Origin: Agapanthus africanus
Lineage: Eukaryota > Streptophyta > Magnoliopsida > Asparagales > Amaryllidaceae
Direction: 5' to 3'
NCBI GenBank assembly: GCA_030015575.1
Contig: CM057344.1
Span: forward strand, 596,510,410 to 596,574,409
DNA length: 64,000 nucleotides
In this document: positions 23,690 through 34,830 of the stretch, one piece after another
Layout of the letters: the number at the start of each line of letters is the position of its first letter
Position numbering within the stretch: the first letter of the stretch is position 1
Made by a program: the position numbers and the translations under genes
The notes under the pieces: generated by a model
What the model was told of the DNA's origin: nothing
The model's input: the letters and a program-made list of their open reading frames with translations, nothing else
Databases searched by the model: none

Positions 23690-24060
23690 GGTCACATAAA
23701 AAAAGTACGTCCACAAGCAAAATGGGCACGGATGAAAACCCGAAAGGGCGCCGTGAGTAAAAACAGCAGGACTGGCAGCGAGCTTGTGAAAACCCGAAAG
23801 GGCGCAATCTCGGTAAAAAAAAGGTACGTCCACAAGCAAAATGGGCACGGATGAAAACCCGAAAGGGTGTCATGAGTAAAAACAGCAGGACTGCCGGGGA
23901 GCTTGTGAAAACCCGAAAGGGCACAATCTCGGTAAAAAAAAAAGGTTTGTCCACAAGCAAAATGGGCACGGATGAAAACCCAAAAAGGGCGCCTTGAGTA
24001 AAAACAGCAGGACTACCGGCGAGCTTATGAAAACCCGAAAGGGCGCAGTCTCGTTAAAAT
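23690..24060 (+). repeat. ~120-bp tandem repeat, about 3 copies
   Basis: Recurring phrases gcaaaatgggcacggatg, aaaacccgaaagggcgc, gtaaaaacagcaggact and ggtacgtccacaa. Copies are roughly 90% identical. Confidence 0.85.
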
Positions 24061-25678
24061 AAATACACTTACGAGATCTTCATGACTCGTAAGGAGAATT
24101 TTCCCGTGAGACCCTCACGGCTCACGGGATTCAAAAGCCTTAAGCTACGGGCACCTAAACCTGTTCTTAAGCCATCACATTCCCCAACTTGCCCTACAGG
24201 CAGTCCAATATTAGCCCTTGTATACAATCCACGGTTACAAATAAATGATTTCCCCTCCAAGTTCTACCAATGATGAGAAATGTCCTCATATGGTGAATGA
24301 CATTTGTAAGTACTCTCGACTTATAAGGAGAAAATACCCTTGTAAGATCCTTACGACTTATAAGAGAACCCATACTTAGGAATCCCCACAATTCCTAAGG
24401 AAAAAATACACTTACGAGATCCTCACGACTCGTAGGGAGAAATAACTTTCTAAGACCCTTACGGCTCATAAAGTCAAAAAAAATCTTAGTCGACAGGATC
24501 CTAACCCTGTTTACTAAGCCATCTTTGTCCAAGTCCTCTCAAAGGCGGATGATGATTCGCTCCTAGCGACATTCCAGTTGTAGTGATGCTGATGCCTAAA
24601 CAGGTATCAAACTCCAAGTCCTTTCACGGCAAATGATGATTCGCTCCTGGCAATATTCCAGTCGTAGCGATACTGATGTCAGGGTTGGTATCAGATTCCA
24701 AACTCGCAATAAAAATAGCAAGCAAAAAATATGCATATAAAAACAGCCGAAATGATTAGGCAACTAGCAATAAAAAGCAGCGAGTAAAAATAATAATAAA
24801 AAATAGCCGAAATGATTGGGCACCACGGATAAAAGCCGAAATGATTGGGCAATCGCGACTTTCGTGATATGAAAAGCTGTAAAGATAGGGAATCGTGGAA
24901 AGAAAAAAAATGAAAACAAAACTTTTCTGCCCTGCAGGTGAGTCTACACCGACCCCTGTATACAATCTATGGGCACAAATGAAAAAGGGAACCATGTTTT
25001 CCACCAGGCTTCGTCAAAGGGAGAGCCGGATCTTGATGGCAACATCTACAGCCTAGTGATCAGCCTAACGTTCCTTCTCAGTGCAGACGCGACATCAACA
25101 AAGACCCCAGGTCGAACAAAGAAGGAGCCATGGCAAATTCATAGTTCCAAGTCTTGACGGTTCATATACAACTCAGAGACTACCCCGGCGTACTTTCTCA
25201 TTCCATTATAGTGCAGACGTGACGTCAACAATGCTCCAACGAGCCAAATCAAATTGGAGCAAAGGCATATTCCTAGCTCCGGACTTCAACTGCAATACAT
25301 ACAGCATAGAGGTCCTACAGATGTCTACCATACTTCAGCAAAGAAACGGTATGGCATCGTCAAAACAAAAATCGAGTCTCAACGGCAACTCATATAAAGC
25401 CTCAGAGACTATCGGAGATCATCCCACACCAGCACAGAGTGGTTATGACTCATCGGGGCTCTAAATTGAGCCTAACCTCAAGTAAAAAGAGACATAGCAA
25501 ATTCCTAACGCTTGCTCTTCCGACGGTCATATAGCCTAAGGAGATTACTTGAAGACGTCTTGTCCAGCGTCCGAAGGGATCAGAGACACGACGGTCGCTG
25601 GGCTACTCGAACAACGGCTTAAAGACCGCATATCGAGGAATACATCAGCCAATATGACGGTACTACGGACCAAAACCC

Positions 25679-25683
25679 TAGTG
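25679..25683. repeat. CCTAG, left flank of composite insertion
   Basis: CCTAG precedes 25684 and recurs at 42385-42389 directly after the Cassandra 3' LTR. T3 sequence reads on both sides, so it is a candidate 5-bp target duplication of the whole 25684-42384 block. A chance match is possible. Confidence 0.5.
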
Positions 25684-25998
25684 TAACAACTCCAATTTTA
25701 GTGTACAAAAATTTGTTTAAAAGTTAATGTATACTTGGGGTATTTGTATTTTCTGTGAGTACTATAAATAATTGTTTTGCTTTTTAATAGCAAGAAGGAG
25801 CTTGTAGCTCATTGGTAAGACCTTGTACTGCTGAACCAAAGCACCAGAGTTCAAATCACCTTAGCCATATTATTTTTATATTGTTTTCTTTTAAATTTTT
25901 AGAATCCTAAGAGTCTATACGTGCTAAATACGTAAAACCAAAAGTCACATATAAAACAAACGAACCCAAGGGGTAGACCAAACGTCGAGCAACACGAC
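25684..25998. other. 315-bp TG...CA segment with a tRNA-like part
   Basis: Starts TGTAACAACTCC directly after CCTAG and ends AACACGACA directly before T4 integrase coding. Both edges look like LTR ends, but I find no second copy in the window, so it may be a solo small LTR, a truncated terminal piece or part of a different element. AT-rich, no ORF of interest. It contains the tRNA-like segment 25797-25868. Confidence 0.35.
25797..25868 (+). repeat. tRNA-like (SINE head) segment
   Basis: Contains TAGCTCATTGGTAAGA, close to the pol III A box, and AGAGTTCAAATCACC, close to the B box, about 35 bp apart, inside a GGAGCTTG...CCA-like tRNA outline. The cloverleaf pairing is poor, so this is more likely a tRNA-derived SINE head than a working tRNA gene. 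The 3' end runs into T-rich DNA. Confidence 0.5.
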
Positions 25999-27027
25999 AT
26001 TTCAGGTCTAAGGAGTTCTCTATCTCCGATGTCGTCCCAACTTAATGGAGATCGACACTTCCTTCCATAGAGCGCTGCAGAAGGTGTCATTCCAATACTT
26101 GCTTGGTAGCTGTTGTTGTATGAAAACTCCACAAGATGTAGGTGATCTTCCCACGATCCTCCGAAGTCTAACATACACGCTTTGAGCATATCCTCCAAGA
26201 TCTGAATAGTTCGCTCAGACTGACCATCTATTTGTGGATGATAAGTTGTGCTGAAGTTCAGACTTTTTCCCAAGCTTGCTTGCAGACTCTGCCAAAATTG
26301 TGATCGGAACCTGGTGTCACAATCGGAAACAATGCAGACCGGTACTCCATGATGTCTTACAATTTCCTGTATGAGTTCATGGGTATTAGAGATAGTACAT
26401 TATGAAGAGTTTAAATCTTAAGTAGATCCTTACCTCCATGTACTTCTTTGCTAATGTCTCAGCTGATTGTCCAACTCGAAATGGGATGAAGTGAGCTGAC
26501 TTTGTGAGTTGATCCACAATGACCCATACCACATCGTTACCCTTTGTGCTGCGAGGAAGTGCAGTCACAAAATCCATTGTGATGTGTTGCCACTTCCATT
26601 TTGGGATCGGTAACGGTTGAAGAAATCCAGCAGTCCTGTGATGTTCAGCCTTTACTTGCTGACACACCAAACATTTAGCGACGCTTCTGGCTACTTCACG
26701 CTTAATTCCATGCCACAAGTAATTTTGAAGTAGATCTTTGTACATCTTTGTACCTCCAGGATGTACTGAATAGGGAGAGATGTGAGCTTCTTTCATTAAC
26801 TCTTCCCGAACAAAACCTTTTGGTACACACAATCTGCTGTCGTATCTCAAAGATCCGTCTTCATAGATGATGAAGTCTGTTCTGAGTCCATTCTCTACTT
26901 GTTCTCTGATATTTTGCAACTTAGTATCACTTGCTTGAGCTGCTTTGATCTGATTGATAATGGTAGATTGAACTTGTAAATTCATCAAACTTGAAGCGTT
27001 ACCTGGCATGACTACTTCAATCTCCAT
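25999..27027 (-). pseudogene. T4 integrase, 3' truncated
   Basis: The H2C2 zinc-binding part (HPGGTKMYKDLLQNYLWHG, VAKCLVCQQVKAEH) is followed by the catalytic core (WQHITMDFVTALPRS, VWVIVDQLTKSAHFIPFR, FSTTYHPQIDGQSERTIQ) and the start of the C-terminal region (VEFSYNNSYQASIGMTP, ALYGRKCRSPL). The typical GKL and chromodomain region is absent because coding stops at the edge of the 25684-25998 segment. An intron-like GT..AG segment lies inside the core. Confidence 0.8.
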
Positions 27028-28230
27028 CTGATGTAAATCTTGTTGAAGCTTCTACTGAGTGGTGAGATTCATTTCTAATGGTTGGCGACTAAGGGCATCA
27101 TGTACCACATTCACCTTCCCTGGGTGATATTGCAAGTTGATGTCAAAGTCCGCCATGAGTTCTAACCATCGTCTCTGCCGCATATTAAGTTCCTTCTGAG
27201 TAAACACATATTTCAGACTCTTGTGATCTGTGTATATGTTCACTGGCTCACCAAGAAGATAATGGCGCCAAAGCTTGAGAGAAAAGATAACAGCTGCCAA
27301 CTCCAAATCATGCGTCGGATAATTGCGCTCATGAGTCTTCAGCTGTCTTGAAGCATAAGCCACAATCTGACCGTGCTGATGTAGAACACATCCTAATCCC
27401 TTACCGGATGCATCACAATGCACTTAGAAATTTCCAGATTGGTCCGGTATAACGAGAATAGGCACTGATGTTAACCTTGACTTGAGTTCTACGAAAGCCT
27501 GTTCGTATGCTTCTGACCTCACAAAGTCTTCATCTTTACGTGTGATCTTGGTCAGGGGTGTTGCTATCTTCGAAAAGCCTTCAATGAACCTTCTGTAACA
27601 TCCAGCTAAACCCAAGAAACTTCGAATGTCCTTCACTGACTTTGGTGTCGGCCATTCGCTTACTGCTGAAACTTTTACTGGATCCACAGATATTCCTTTG
27701 TCCAATACGATATGTCTAAGAAAACCAACTTGATCTAGCCAAAACCCGCACTTGCTATACTTGGCATATAATTGATGTTGTCATAGAGTTTCCAGGATAA
27801 TTCGTAGGTGTTCGGCGTGCTCTTTCCGACTCTTAGAATACACCAGGATGTCGTCGATGAAGATGACAACAAACATGTCTAAGTACTCCCAGAAAACTTG
27901 ATTCATCAGGTTCATGAATATTGCTGGTGCGTTGGTCACTCCAAATAGCATCACAAGAAATTCGTAATGTCCATAACAAGTTCTGAAAGCCATTTTGTGG
28001 ATATCAGATTCCTTGACCTTCACCTTATGATAACCTGAACGGAGATCTAGTTTAGAGAAAACACAAGATCCACTTAGCTAATCGAATAAATCGTCGATGC
28101 GCGGTAGCGGATACTTGTTCTTTATCGTTACTTCGTTCAAGGCTCTATAATTAATGCACATTCGATATGAACCTTCCTTCTTCTTCACAAGTAATACAGA
28201 AGATCCCCAACTTGAAGTGCTGGGACGAAT
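27028..28230 (-). pseudogene. T4 reverse transcriptase and RNase H
   Basis: Read on minus: [64 protein letters not shown], the catalytic [11 protein letters not shown] box, then VSAVSEWPTPKSVKDIRSFLGLAGCYRRFI and the RNase H block with [14 protein letters not shown] and [25 protein letters not shown]. This is classic plant chromovirus wording, with few breaks. Confidence 0.85.
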
Positions 28231-28992
28231 CTATCCTTTCGCCAATAATTCGTCCAACTGAGTTCGGACCTCCTTCAAACCTTCCAGACTTAATCGATAA
28301 GGTGCTTTGATCACTGGTTGTGCTCCTGGTACTAAATCAATGCTGAATTCAAGAGCTCGATCGGGAAGCAAACCTGATATATCGTCAGGAAATACATCGT
28401 CGAACTCTCGAACCACTTCTGGCTTTAATTCTTCCTCTGCTTGAGTTGCTGCAATTACTGCCTTCTTCGACTTTGCCTTGTAAGTACTTGGCTCCAGGGT
28501 ACGGTCTCCACTTTTGAAATAGAAGACCGGATGGTCTGGAATCTCGAATACTACCCTCCTTTGATGACAGTCGATGGTAGCATAGAAGGTTCCGAGCCAA
28601 TCCATACCTAGAACCACATCGAAGTTCGGTATGTCCAGTACCTTGAAGTCAGTATAGAATTCTCTACTGCAGACGACTACTAGACACAAGCTGTATCCCA
28701 TTGTTGCCTTTAGAACGACATTCCCTGGACTGACATTCCAGTTGGATACAAGCGGTGTGACTGGAATCGCATGAGTTCGGACGAACCGTTGCGACATAAA
28801 GCAATGAGATGCTCCAGTATCGAAGAATGCTAGTGCAGGAAGTGAGGCTACTAATATTGTACCTAAGGTATGTGGGATATGTTTTAGGTATAGGAAAATA
28901 TGTGGATAGATATTAAGACTGAAAGAAAAGCTTGAGAAGAAAGGGTTACCAGTGATAACTTGGCCAGTGGCCTTAGCTTCTTCCACGGTCAT
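28231..28992 (-). pseudogene. T4 aspartic protease and protease-RT linker
   Basis: Contains LALFDTG-type catalytic motif FFDTGASHCFMS, then DFKVLDIPNFDVVLGMDWLGTFYATIDC, followed by the linker FDDVFPDDISGLLPDRALEFSIDLVPGAQPVIKAPYR-type region leading into RT. A short AT-rich intron-like segment precedes the catalytic motif. Typical of chromovirus pol. Confidence 0.8.
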
Positions 28993-29901
28993 CGTGAAAG
29001 CCTATCGCCGTGGTACATTCCTTCTGGCCGGAGGAGCATTCCTCGGAACGTTCCTTTGAGCTTGATGGAACTGACGAGGAGGAGGTGCAGTCGGTGGTCT
29101 TCTAGGTGGTGGAGCAGGTAGTGCAAGTCTCGGAGCAGGGGCTTGGATGGCTGGGCGTTGAGGGTAAGTGATTGCTGGCCTGCGTGCAGCATCTGAGTTT
29201 TGTCTATGAGGACAAGACATAATATCGTGAGTAGCTGAGCCGCAGACTATGCAAAGACGATTGGCTCGCCGGCAGGCTTTCATCATATGCGCATCTCTCT
29301 TGCAGTGGTTACAAAAGGCTGGGCTCGGCCTGTTGTTTGGTACTCCCGGCCTCCTTGGCACAAATGGTGGCCTTGATGAGGCTCCTCCTGCCATCTGGTT
29401 GGCAGGGTGCTTAACTCCAGCAGATTGAGATCTGCCCCTCATCTTTACCACTGCCTCATAACGGCGGGCAGCTTTCAGAGCTGATTCATGAGTCGGGAAA
29501 TCTCCTGTGACTAGTGCAGCCTGGATCTCCGAATCTAAACCTTGCTGGAATCGACGGGCTCTGATTTCATCCGTCGGTATCAGGTGTGCCGCAAATCTGT
29601 TAAAGTATCGTGTTAGCTGTGTAGTATGTGATATATTGAAAAATCGAATTATTGAGACATATCTTACCGACTAAGCATGGTGAACTCAGCGTCATATTCA
29701 TTTACTGACTTGGTCCATATTGAACCTTGTTGCAGATGGATGAACTGTTGTTCCATGTCGAACCTGGCAGTCTCAGGGAAGTACTTTGCGTCGAACATGT
29801 CTCGGAAAGTCTTCCATTAGATGGGTTGATCAAGACGGTTTTCTTCCGCCTTCCACCAAATCCGTGTATTGTCCGTGAGCTGCAGTTTCGCAACTCGGAA
29901 C
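28993..29901 (-). pseudogene. T4 gag, C-terminal part with two zinc knuckles
   Basis: Minus-strand gag. The capsid-type region (29455-29900) has wording such as RFQQGLDSEIQAALV and ALKAARRYEAVVKM. It is followed by CNHCKRDAHMMKAC and CIVCGSATHDIMSC knuckles (29210-29330), then a long proline/arginine-rich tail. The T5 insertion cuts it at 29901. The rest is at 39858-40172. One AT-rich GT..AG segment looks like an intron. Confidence 0.78.
29897..29901. repeat. T5 target site duplication, left (GGAAC)
   Basis: GGAAC precedes T5 and recurs at 39858-39862. T4 gag coding continues across the site. Confidence 0.95.
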
Positions 29902-30302
29902 TGTAGGGTGTTTTTCGTCACCCCATTGAGATGGGAATACGCGCGCGCTTGTCAGGCGTACTACAGATTCCCTCTGCCTAGGGTAGGCCGGGGTTTAATG
30001 ATTGTGGGGATCCAAATTTCCGGCAGCCGCGGACTAAGTTGCCGTTAATTACCCCTCGCCTTTGGAGCGAGGGAACCTCCGATTGACGGGTTAAACTGGT
30101 CATGCAAACTCAATGTGCAGTGTGCGTGTGCGTTGTTTTGGAGGGGGTGTTTGAATATATCGGGAGCCACGCAGAGTTTTTACGGGGGTCCCGCTACCCG
30201 GATAGCGGGCTGGGGGTCAAGGGGGCTAGCAGCCCCCTTGCGGGGTGCGGGGCAGCGCCCCGTTAGAAATTTTTTTCTAACAGGGACAGTGTCGCGGAGT
30301 AT

Positions 30303-30410
30303 GTGTGTGTATAAATATGTATACATATGTGTATATATATATATGTGTATATATGTATACATATGTGTATATATATATATATGTGTGTATATATGTATAT
30401 ATATATATAT
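30303..30410. repeat. (TG/TA)n microsatellite
   Basis: Alternating tatatgtgtatatatata tracts just inside the T5 left LTR. The matching tract in the right LTR (38318-38392) is shorter. Confidence 0.95.
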
Positions 30411-30529
30411 AAAAGAAAGAGGGGGAAAAGGCATCCAAAAGGATGCGTGGGGGAAGCACTTTGGGCGCTGTGCGCCTAGGTGTTGTGCGCTCAGGCGCCA
30501 GAATGCTACGTGTCGGCACATGGGCGTTC

Positions 30530-31010
30530 TGTGCTTGAGCGCAAGCGCGCCACATATCGGCACCGGGGCGACTTGCGCCTGAGCGCTTGCGCTTGAGCGC
30601 AAGCGCGCCATGTGTCGACACGGGGACGACTTGCGCTCCACGTGTCGGCACCGGGGCGACTTGCGCTCGAGCGCTTGCGCTGGAGCGCAAGCACGCCACG
30701 TGTCGGCACCGGGGCGACTTGCGCTCGAGCGCTTGCGCTCGAGCGCTTGCGCTCGAGCGCAAGCGCGCCACGTGTCGGCACGGGGGCGACTTGTGCTCGA
30801 GCGCTTGCGCTTGAGCGCAAGCGCTCCACGTGTCGGCACCGGGGCGACTTGCGCTTAAGCGCAAGCGCGCCACGTGTCGGCACCAGGGCGACTTGCGCTC
30901 GAGCGCTTGCGTTGGAGCGCAAGCGCTCCACTTGTCGGCACCGGGGCGACTTGCGCTTGCGCTTGAGCGCAAGCGCGCCACGTGTCGGCACGCGGGCGCT
31001 CTGCGCCTGA
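30530..31010. repeat. Palindromic GC-rich minisatellite in T5 left LTR
   Basis: Tandem units of about 40-65 bp. Each has a self-complementary core of the type gcgcttgcgctcgagcgcaa followed by gcgccacgtgtcggcaccgg and ggcgacttgcgct. The core can fold into long GC stems. The right LTR has more copies, giving most of the 111-bp length difference between LTRs. Open reading frames on both strands here are by-products of repeat composition. Confidence 0.9.
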
Positions 31011-31407
31011 GCGCCGGCGAGAAAAGGAGGCTTTTAGCCTAAGAAACAGAAGCTATGCTTCAAAAAGGAAATATTTGTTGTTTTATATATATGGAGTTAA
31101 ACTCCTAGGATGTTTTGAAGCTGATGAAGGGGGTTCTTCTTCTTCCTCCTGTTGTTTGGCCGGATCTTGAAGATCAAGAAGTAGGAGATTTTAAAAATCA
31201 CTCCTTTTTAAGATCTGATGGAAGATCTGAGTTCCCCTTTGTGGGTTTTGTGGTGGAAAACTACTTAGTTTTGGAAAAGAAAGAGTGAAACTCTTGATTT
31301 AATTCAAAGAAATGAGAAGGTTTAGAACCTTGGAGAAGGAGCAGGAGGCACAAAGAACCCTATTTTTGGGGGAATGAAAAGTGTTGCTTTATTCATCATC
31401 ATGTTGC

Positions 31408-31417
31408 CTTATATAGG
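31408..31417 (-). promoter_or_regulatory. TATA box in T5 left LTR
   Basis: Minus-strand TATATAAGG. The same box sits in the right LTR at 39533-39542, where it would drive the element RNA. Confidence 0.6.
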
Positions 31418-31732
31418 CTTACACATTTATATATAGCCCCTTGGGCTTTACAAAATGGCATTTTACCCATCCCATGGCTCATGTGCCATTTCATTTTTTG
31501 CACATAAACTATGGGCTTACAAAATATTGGCTTTATGCCCATTTTGCATACATTCATGTATAAAAAATTACATAAAAATTATTTATTACATGATTTATGT
31601 TTTAGCATGGAGGAGGCTGGCCGCTGCATCGACTTGGGCATGGGCCCGCTTGACCTGGGCTTGGGCCCACCTGGCTTAGGGTTAACCTTGACTTTGACTC
31701 GGTCAACGGGGGTGTAAATTTTTACCCCAACA

Positions 31733-31748
31733 AAGTGCCCCCCATCAA
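31733..31748 (-). promoter_or_regulatory. T5 polypurine tract
   Basis: Minus-strand GATGGGGGGCACTT directly abuts the start of the 3' LTR (TGTTGGGG), the expected plus-strand primer site. Confidence 0.7.
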
Positions 31749-31814
31749 TAAATGCACACCGCACATTTGAGTTGTGTGCATGAAATTGATGGATCTTGAA
31801 GCTGAACTTCGAAG

Positions 31815-33655
31815 TGGAACATCATTCCGGGGGTGGAGCATCATCCCGGGGAGCATGATTCCCGAGGATCGGAGTATCATTCTGAATCGCGGAGCATAAT
31901 TCCAGGGTCGGAGTATCCCTCGGGGAGCATGATTCCCGGGGATCGGAGCATCGTTCTGATTCGCGGAGCATAATTCCAAGGATCAGAGCATCATTTCGAA
32001 GGGCGGAGCATGATTCCAGGGGGTCGAAGCATCATTCCGAAGGGCGGAGCATGATTCCAGGGGGTCGAAGCATCATTCCGAAGGGCGGAGCATGATTCCA
32101 GGGGTTCGGAGCATCATTCCGAAGGGCGGAGCATGATTCCAGGGGTCGGAGCATCATTCCGAAGGGCGGAGCATGATTCCAGGGGTTCGGAGCATCATTC
32201 CGAAGGGCGGAGCATGATTCCAGGGGTTCGGAGCATCATTCCGAAGGGTGGAGCATGATTCCAAAAGTCGGAGCATCATTCCGAAGCGCGGAGCATGATT
32301 CCAGGGGTTCGGAGCATCATTCCGAAGGGCGGAGCATGATTCCAGGGGTTCGGAGCATCATTCCGAAGGGCGGAGCATGATTCTAGGGGTCGGAGCATCA
32401 TTCCGAAGGGCGGAGCATGATTCCAGGGGTTCGGAGCATCATTCCGAAAGGCAGAGCATAATTCCAGAGATCGGAGCATCTTTCCGAAGAGCGGAGCATA
32501 ATTCCAGAGATCGGAGCATCGTTCCGATGGGCGAAGCATTATTCCAGGGTTCGGAGTATCGTTCCGAAGAGCGGAGCATAATTCCAGGATTCGGAGCATC
32601 ATTCCGAAGGGCGGAGCATGATTCCAGAGTTCGGAGCATCTTTCCGAAGAGCGGAGCATAATTCCAGGGATCGGAGTATCGTTCCGATGGGCGGAGCATA
32701 ATTCCAGAGACCGGAGCATCGTTCCGATGATCGGAGCATGATTCCAGGATTCGGAGCATCATTCTGAAGGGCGGAGCATGATTCCAGAGTTCAGAGCATC
32801 ATTCCGAAGGGCGGAGCATGATTCCAGAGTTCGGAGCATCTTTCCGAAGAGCGGAGCATAATTCCAGGGATCGGAGCATCGTTCCGATGGGCGGAGCATA
32901 ATTCCAGAGATCGGAGCATCGTTCCGAAGGGCGGAGCATAATTCCAAAGTTCGGAGCATCGTTCCGAAGGGCGGAGCATGATTCCAGAGTTCGGAGCATC
33001 TTTCCGAAGAGCGGAGCATAATTCCAGGATTCGGAGCATCATTCCGAAGGGCGGAGCATGATTCCAGAGTTCGGAGCATCATTCCGAAGGGCGGAGCATG
33101 ATTCCAGAGTTCGGAGCATCTTTCCGAAGAGCGGAGCATAATTCCATAGATCGGAGCATTGTTCCGATGGGCGGAGCATAATTCCAGAGACCGGAGCATC
33201 GTTCCGATGATTGGAACATGATTCCAGGATTCGGAGCATCATTCCGAAGGGCGGAGCATGATTCCAGAGTTCGGAGCATCATTCCGAAGGGTGGAGCATG
33301 ATTCCAGAGTTCGAAGCATCTTTCCGAAGAGCGGAGCATAATTCCAGGGATCGGAGCATCGTTCCGATGGGCGGAGCATAATTCCAGAGATCGGAGCATC
33401 GTTCCGAAGGGTGGAGCATAATTCCAAGGTTCGGAGCATCGTTCCGAAGGGCGGAGCATGATTCCAGAGTTTGGAGCATCTTTCCGAAGAGCGGAGCATA
33501 ATTCCAGGATTCGGAGCATCATTCCGAAGGGCGGAGCATGATTCCAGAGTTTGGAGCATCATTCCGAAGGGCGGAGCATGATTCCAGAGTTCGGAGCATC
33601 TTTCCGAAGAGCGGAGCATAATTCCAGAGATCGGAGCATCATTCCGATGATCGGC
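31815..33655 (-). repeat. 40-bp tandem array, about 45 copies
   Basis: 1.8 kb of a 40-bp unit, on + of the type cggagcatgattccagagtt plus cggagcatcattccgaaggg. Variation alternates between copies so that higher-order periods of 80 and 120-240 bp are visible; blocks at 32740-33230 and 33190-33620 are near duplicates. From 33655 to 34040 the unit decays into a looser cgaagcatgatttcgacacg form. Several minus-strand frames stay open for 60-200 codons only because the unit lacks stops. Confidence 0.92.
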
Positions 33656-34149
33656 AGACATTCTGACCGAAGCATGATTTCGATGCAGAGGTAGATTCCT
33701 AGGCGAAGTATAATTCCGACAAGGGAGGAAAATATTCCGAGGCGAAGCATGATTTCGACACGGGGTATATTCTGAGACGGAGCATGATTCCAGCGCAGAG
33801 CTTGTTGGCTGACTTGATTCCGAGACGAAGCATAATTTCGACAGGGAAGGCAGGTACACCGAGGCGAAGCATCATTTCGACACGGGGTGCATTCTGAGAC
33901 GAAGCATAATTCCGACGCAGAGCTTGCTGGTTGATTTGATTCCGAGGCGGAGCATAATTCCGGCAGGGAAGGTAGATATCCCGAGGCGAAGCATGATTTC
34001 GACACGGGGTAAATTCTGGGACAGAGCATGATTCCGCCGTAGAGGTTGTTGGTTTGATTTGATTTGGATTGACATCAGCATCGCTACACTGGAATATGGT
34101 ACCAGGAGCGAATCATCATTTGTCATGAGAGGATTTGGGAATTGGGGTT

Positions 34150-34830
34150 TTTGTTTGGCATCTGTATTGCTGCACTGGAATAATGCCAGGAGCAACTCAT
34201 CATGTGCCCCGAGAGGATTTGGATTTGGTTTGTTTGGCATCTGCATTGCTGCACTGGAATAATACCAGGAGCAACTCATCATGTGCCCCGAGAGGATTTG
34301 GATTTGGTTTTTTTTTCGTTTGGCATCTGCATTGCTGCACTGGAATAATGCCAGGAGCAACTCATCATTTGCCTCGGGAGGACTTGGGAGAGATTGGGAT
34401 CGTTTTACGCCCGTGGATTGTATACGGTTTTGCAGGATGTATGATCCAGACCGTAGGGCCGAAAAAATATTTCGAGATTTTGTCGGCGTCTGCATCGCTG
34501 CACTGGAATATGGTACCAGGAGCGACTCATCATTCGCCATTTGGGTATGGGATTCGGAATTTGGTTGGCGTCTGCATCGCTGCACTGGAATATGGTACCA
34601 GGAGCGACTCATCATTCGCCACTTGGGGATTGGGATTTGGAATTTGGCTGGCGTCTGCATCGCTGCACTGGAATATGGTACCAGGAGCGACTCATCATTC
34701 GCCGTTGGGGTATGGGATTTGGAATTTGGGTTGGCGTCTGCATCGCTGCGCTGGAATATGGTACCAGGAGCGACTCATCATTCGCCTTTTGGGGTATGGG
34801 AAGCGATGGATTAGGAGACAGGTTTGGATC
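34150..34830 (-). repeat. 70-95-bp tandem repeat, about 7 copies
   Basis: Units with ggcgtctgcatcgctgcact, ggaatatggtaccaggagcg and actcatcattcgcc at about 34158, 34230, 34322, 34484, 34567, 34651, 34732, plus one more at 35198. On the minus strand this matches the T3 module aatgatgattcgctcctggc at 24550-24700. Confidence 0.88.

Larger units (their letters stand above)
23201..25683 (+). other. T3 3' noncoding region, left part
   Basis: No coding seen. It consists of successive repeat families: a ~58-bp unit (23300-23560), a ~120-bp unit (23690-24060), stretches about Lys-Arg-like DNA motifs cttacgag...actcgtaagg (24070-24480), a ~100-bp pair (24530-24700), and an agccgaaatgattgggca motif (24745-24860). 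From 24970 to 25460 a degenerate ~150-bp unit (gcagacgcgacatcaacaa) recurs. Several of these modules recur, in the same sense relative to the element, in the 3' region of T5. The composite insertion begins at 25684. Confidence 0.75.
29902..31732 (-). repeat. T5 3' LTR (left copy)
   Basis: 1831 bp. Contains an AT microsatellite (30303-30410), a GC-rich palindromic minisatellite (30530-31010) and a minus-strand TATATAAGG box at 31408-31417. Being 3' in element sense, it adjoins the polypurine tract. Confidence 0.93.

Noticed and set aside
25797-25868. Functional tRNA gene
   Set aside because: A and B boxes are good, but the acceptor and anticodon stems do not pair convincingly and no clean pol III terminator follows.
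30180-31042. Arg/Ala/Ser-rich ORFs on both strands (and at 38194-39295)
   Set aside because: By-products of the palindromic GC-rich minisatellite in the T5 LTRs; both strands are open because the unit is self-complementary.
31815-33655. Possible CRISPR-like array
   Set aside because: The repeats are directly adjacent, with no unique spacers, and the context is a plant retrotransposon.
32276-34029. Many overlapping minus-strand ORFs of 60-206 codons
   Set aside because: They are translations of the 40-bp array, open in several frames with the same repetitive peptide. No start context or non-repeat domain.
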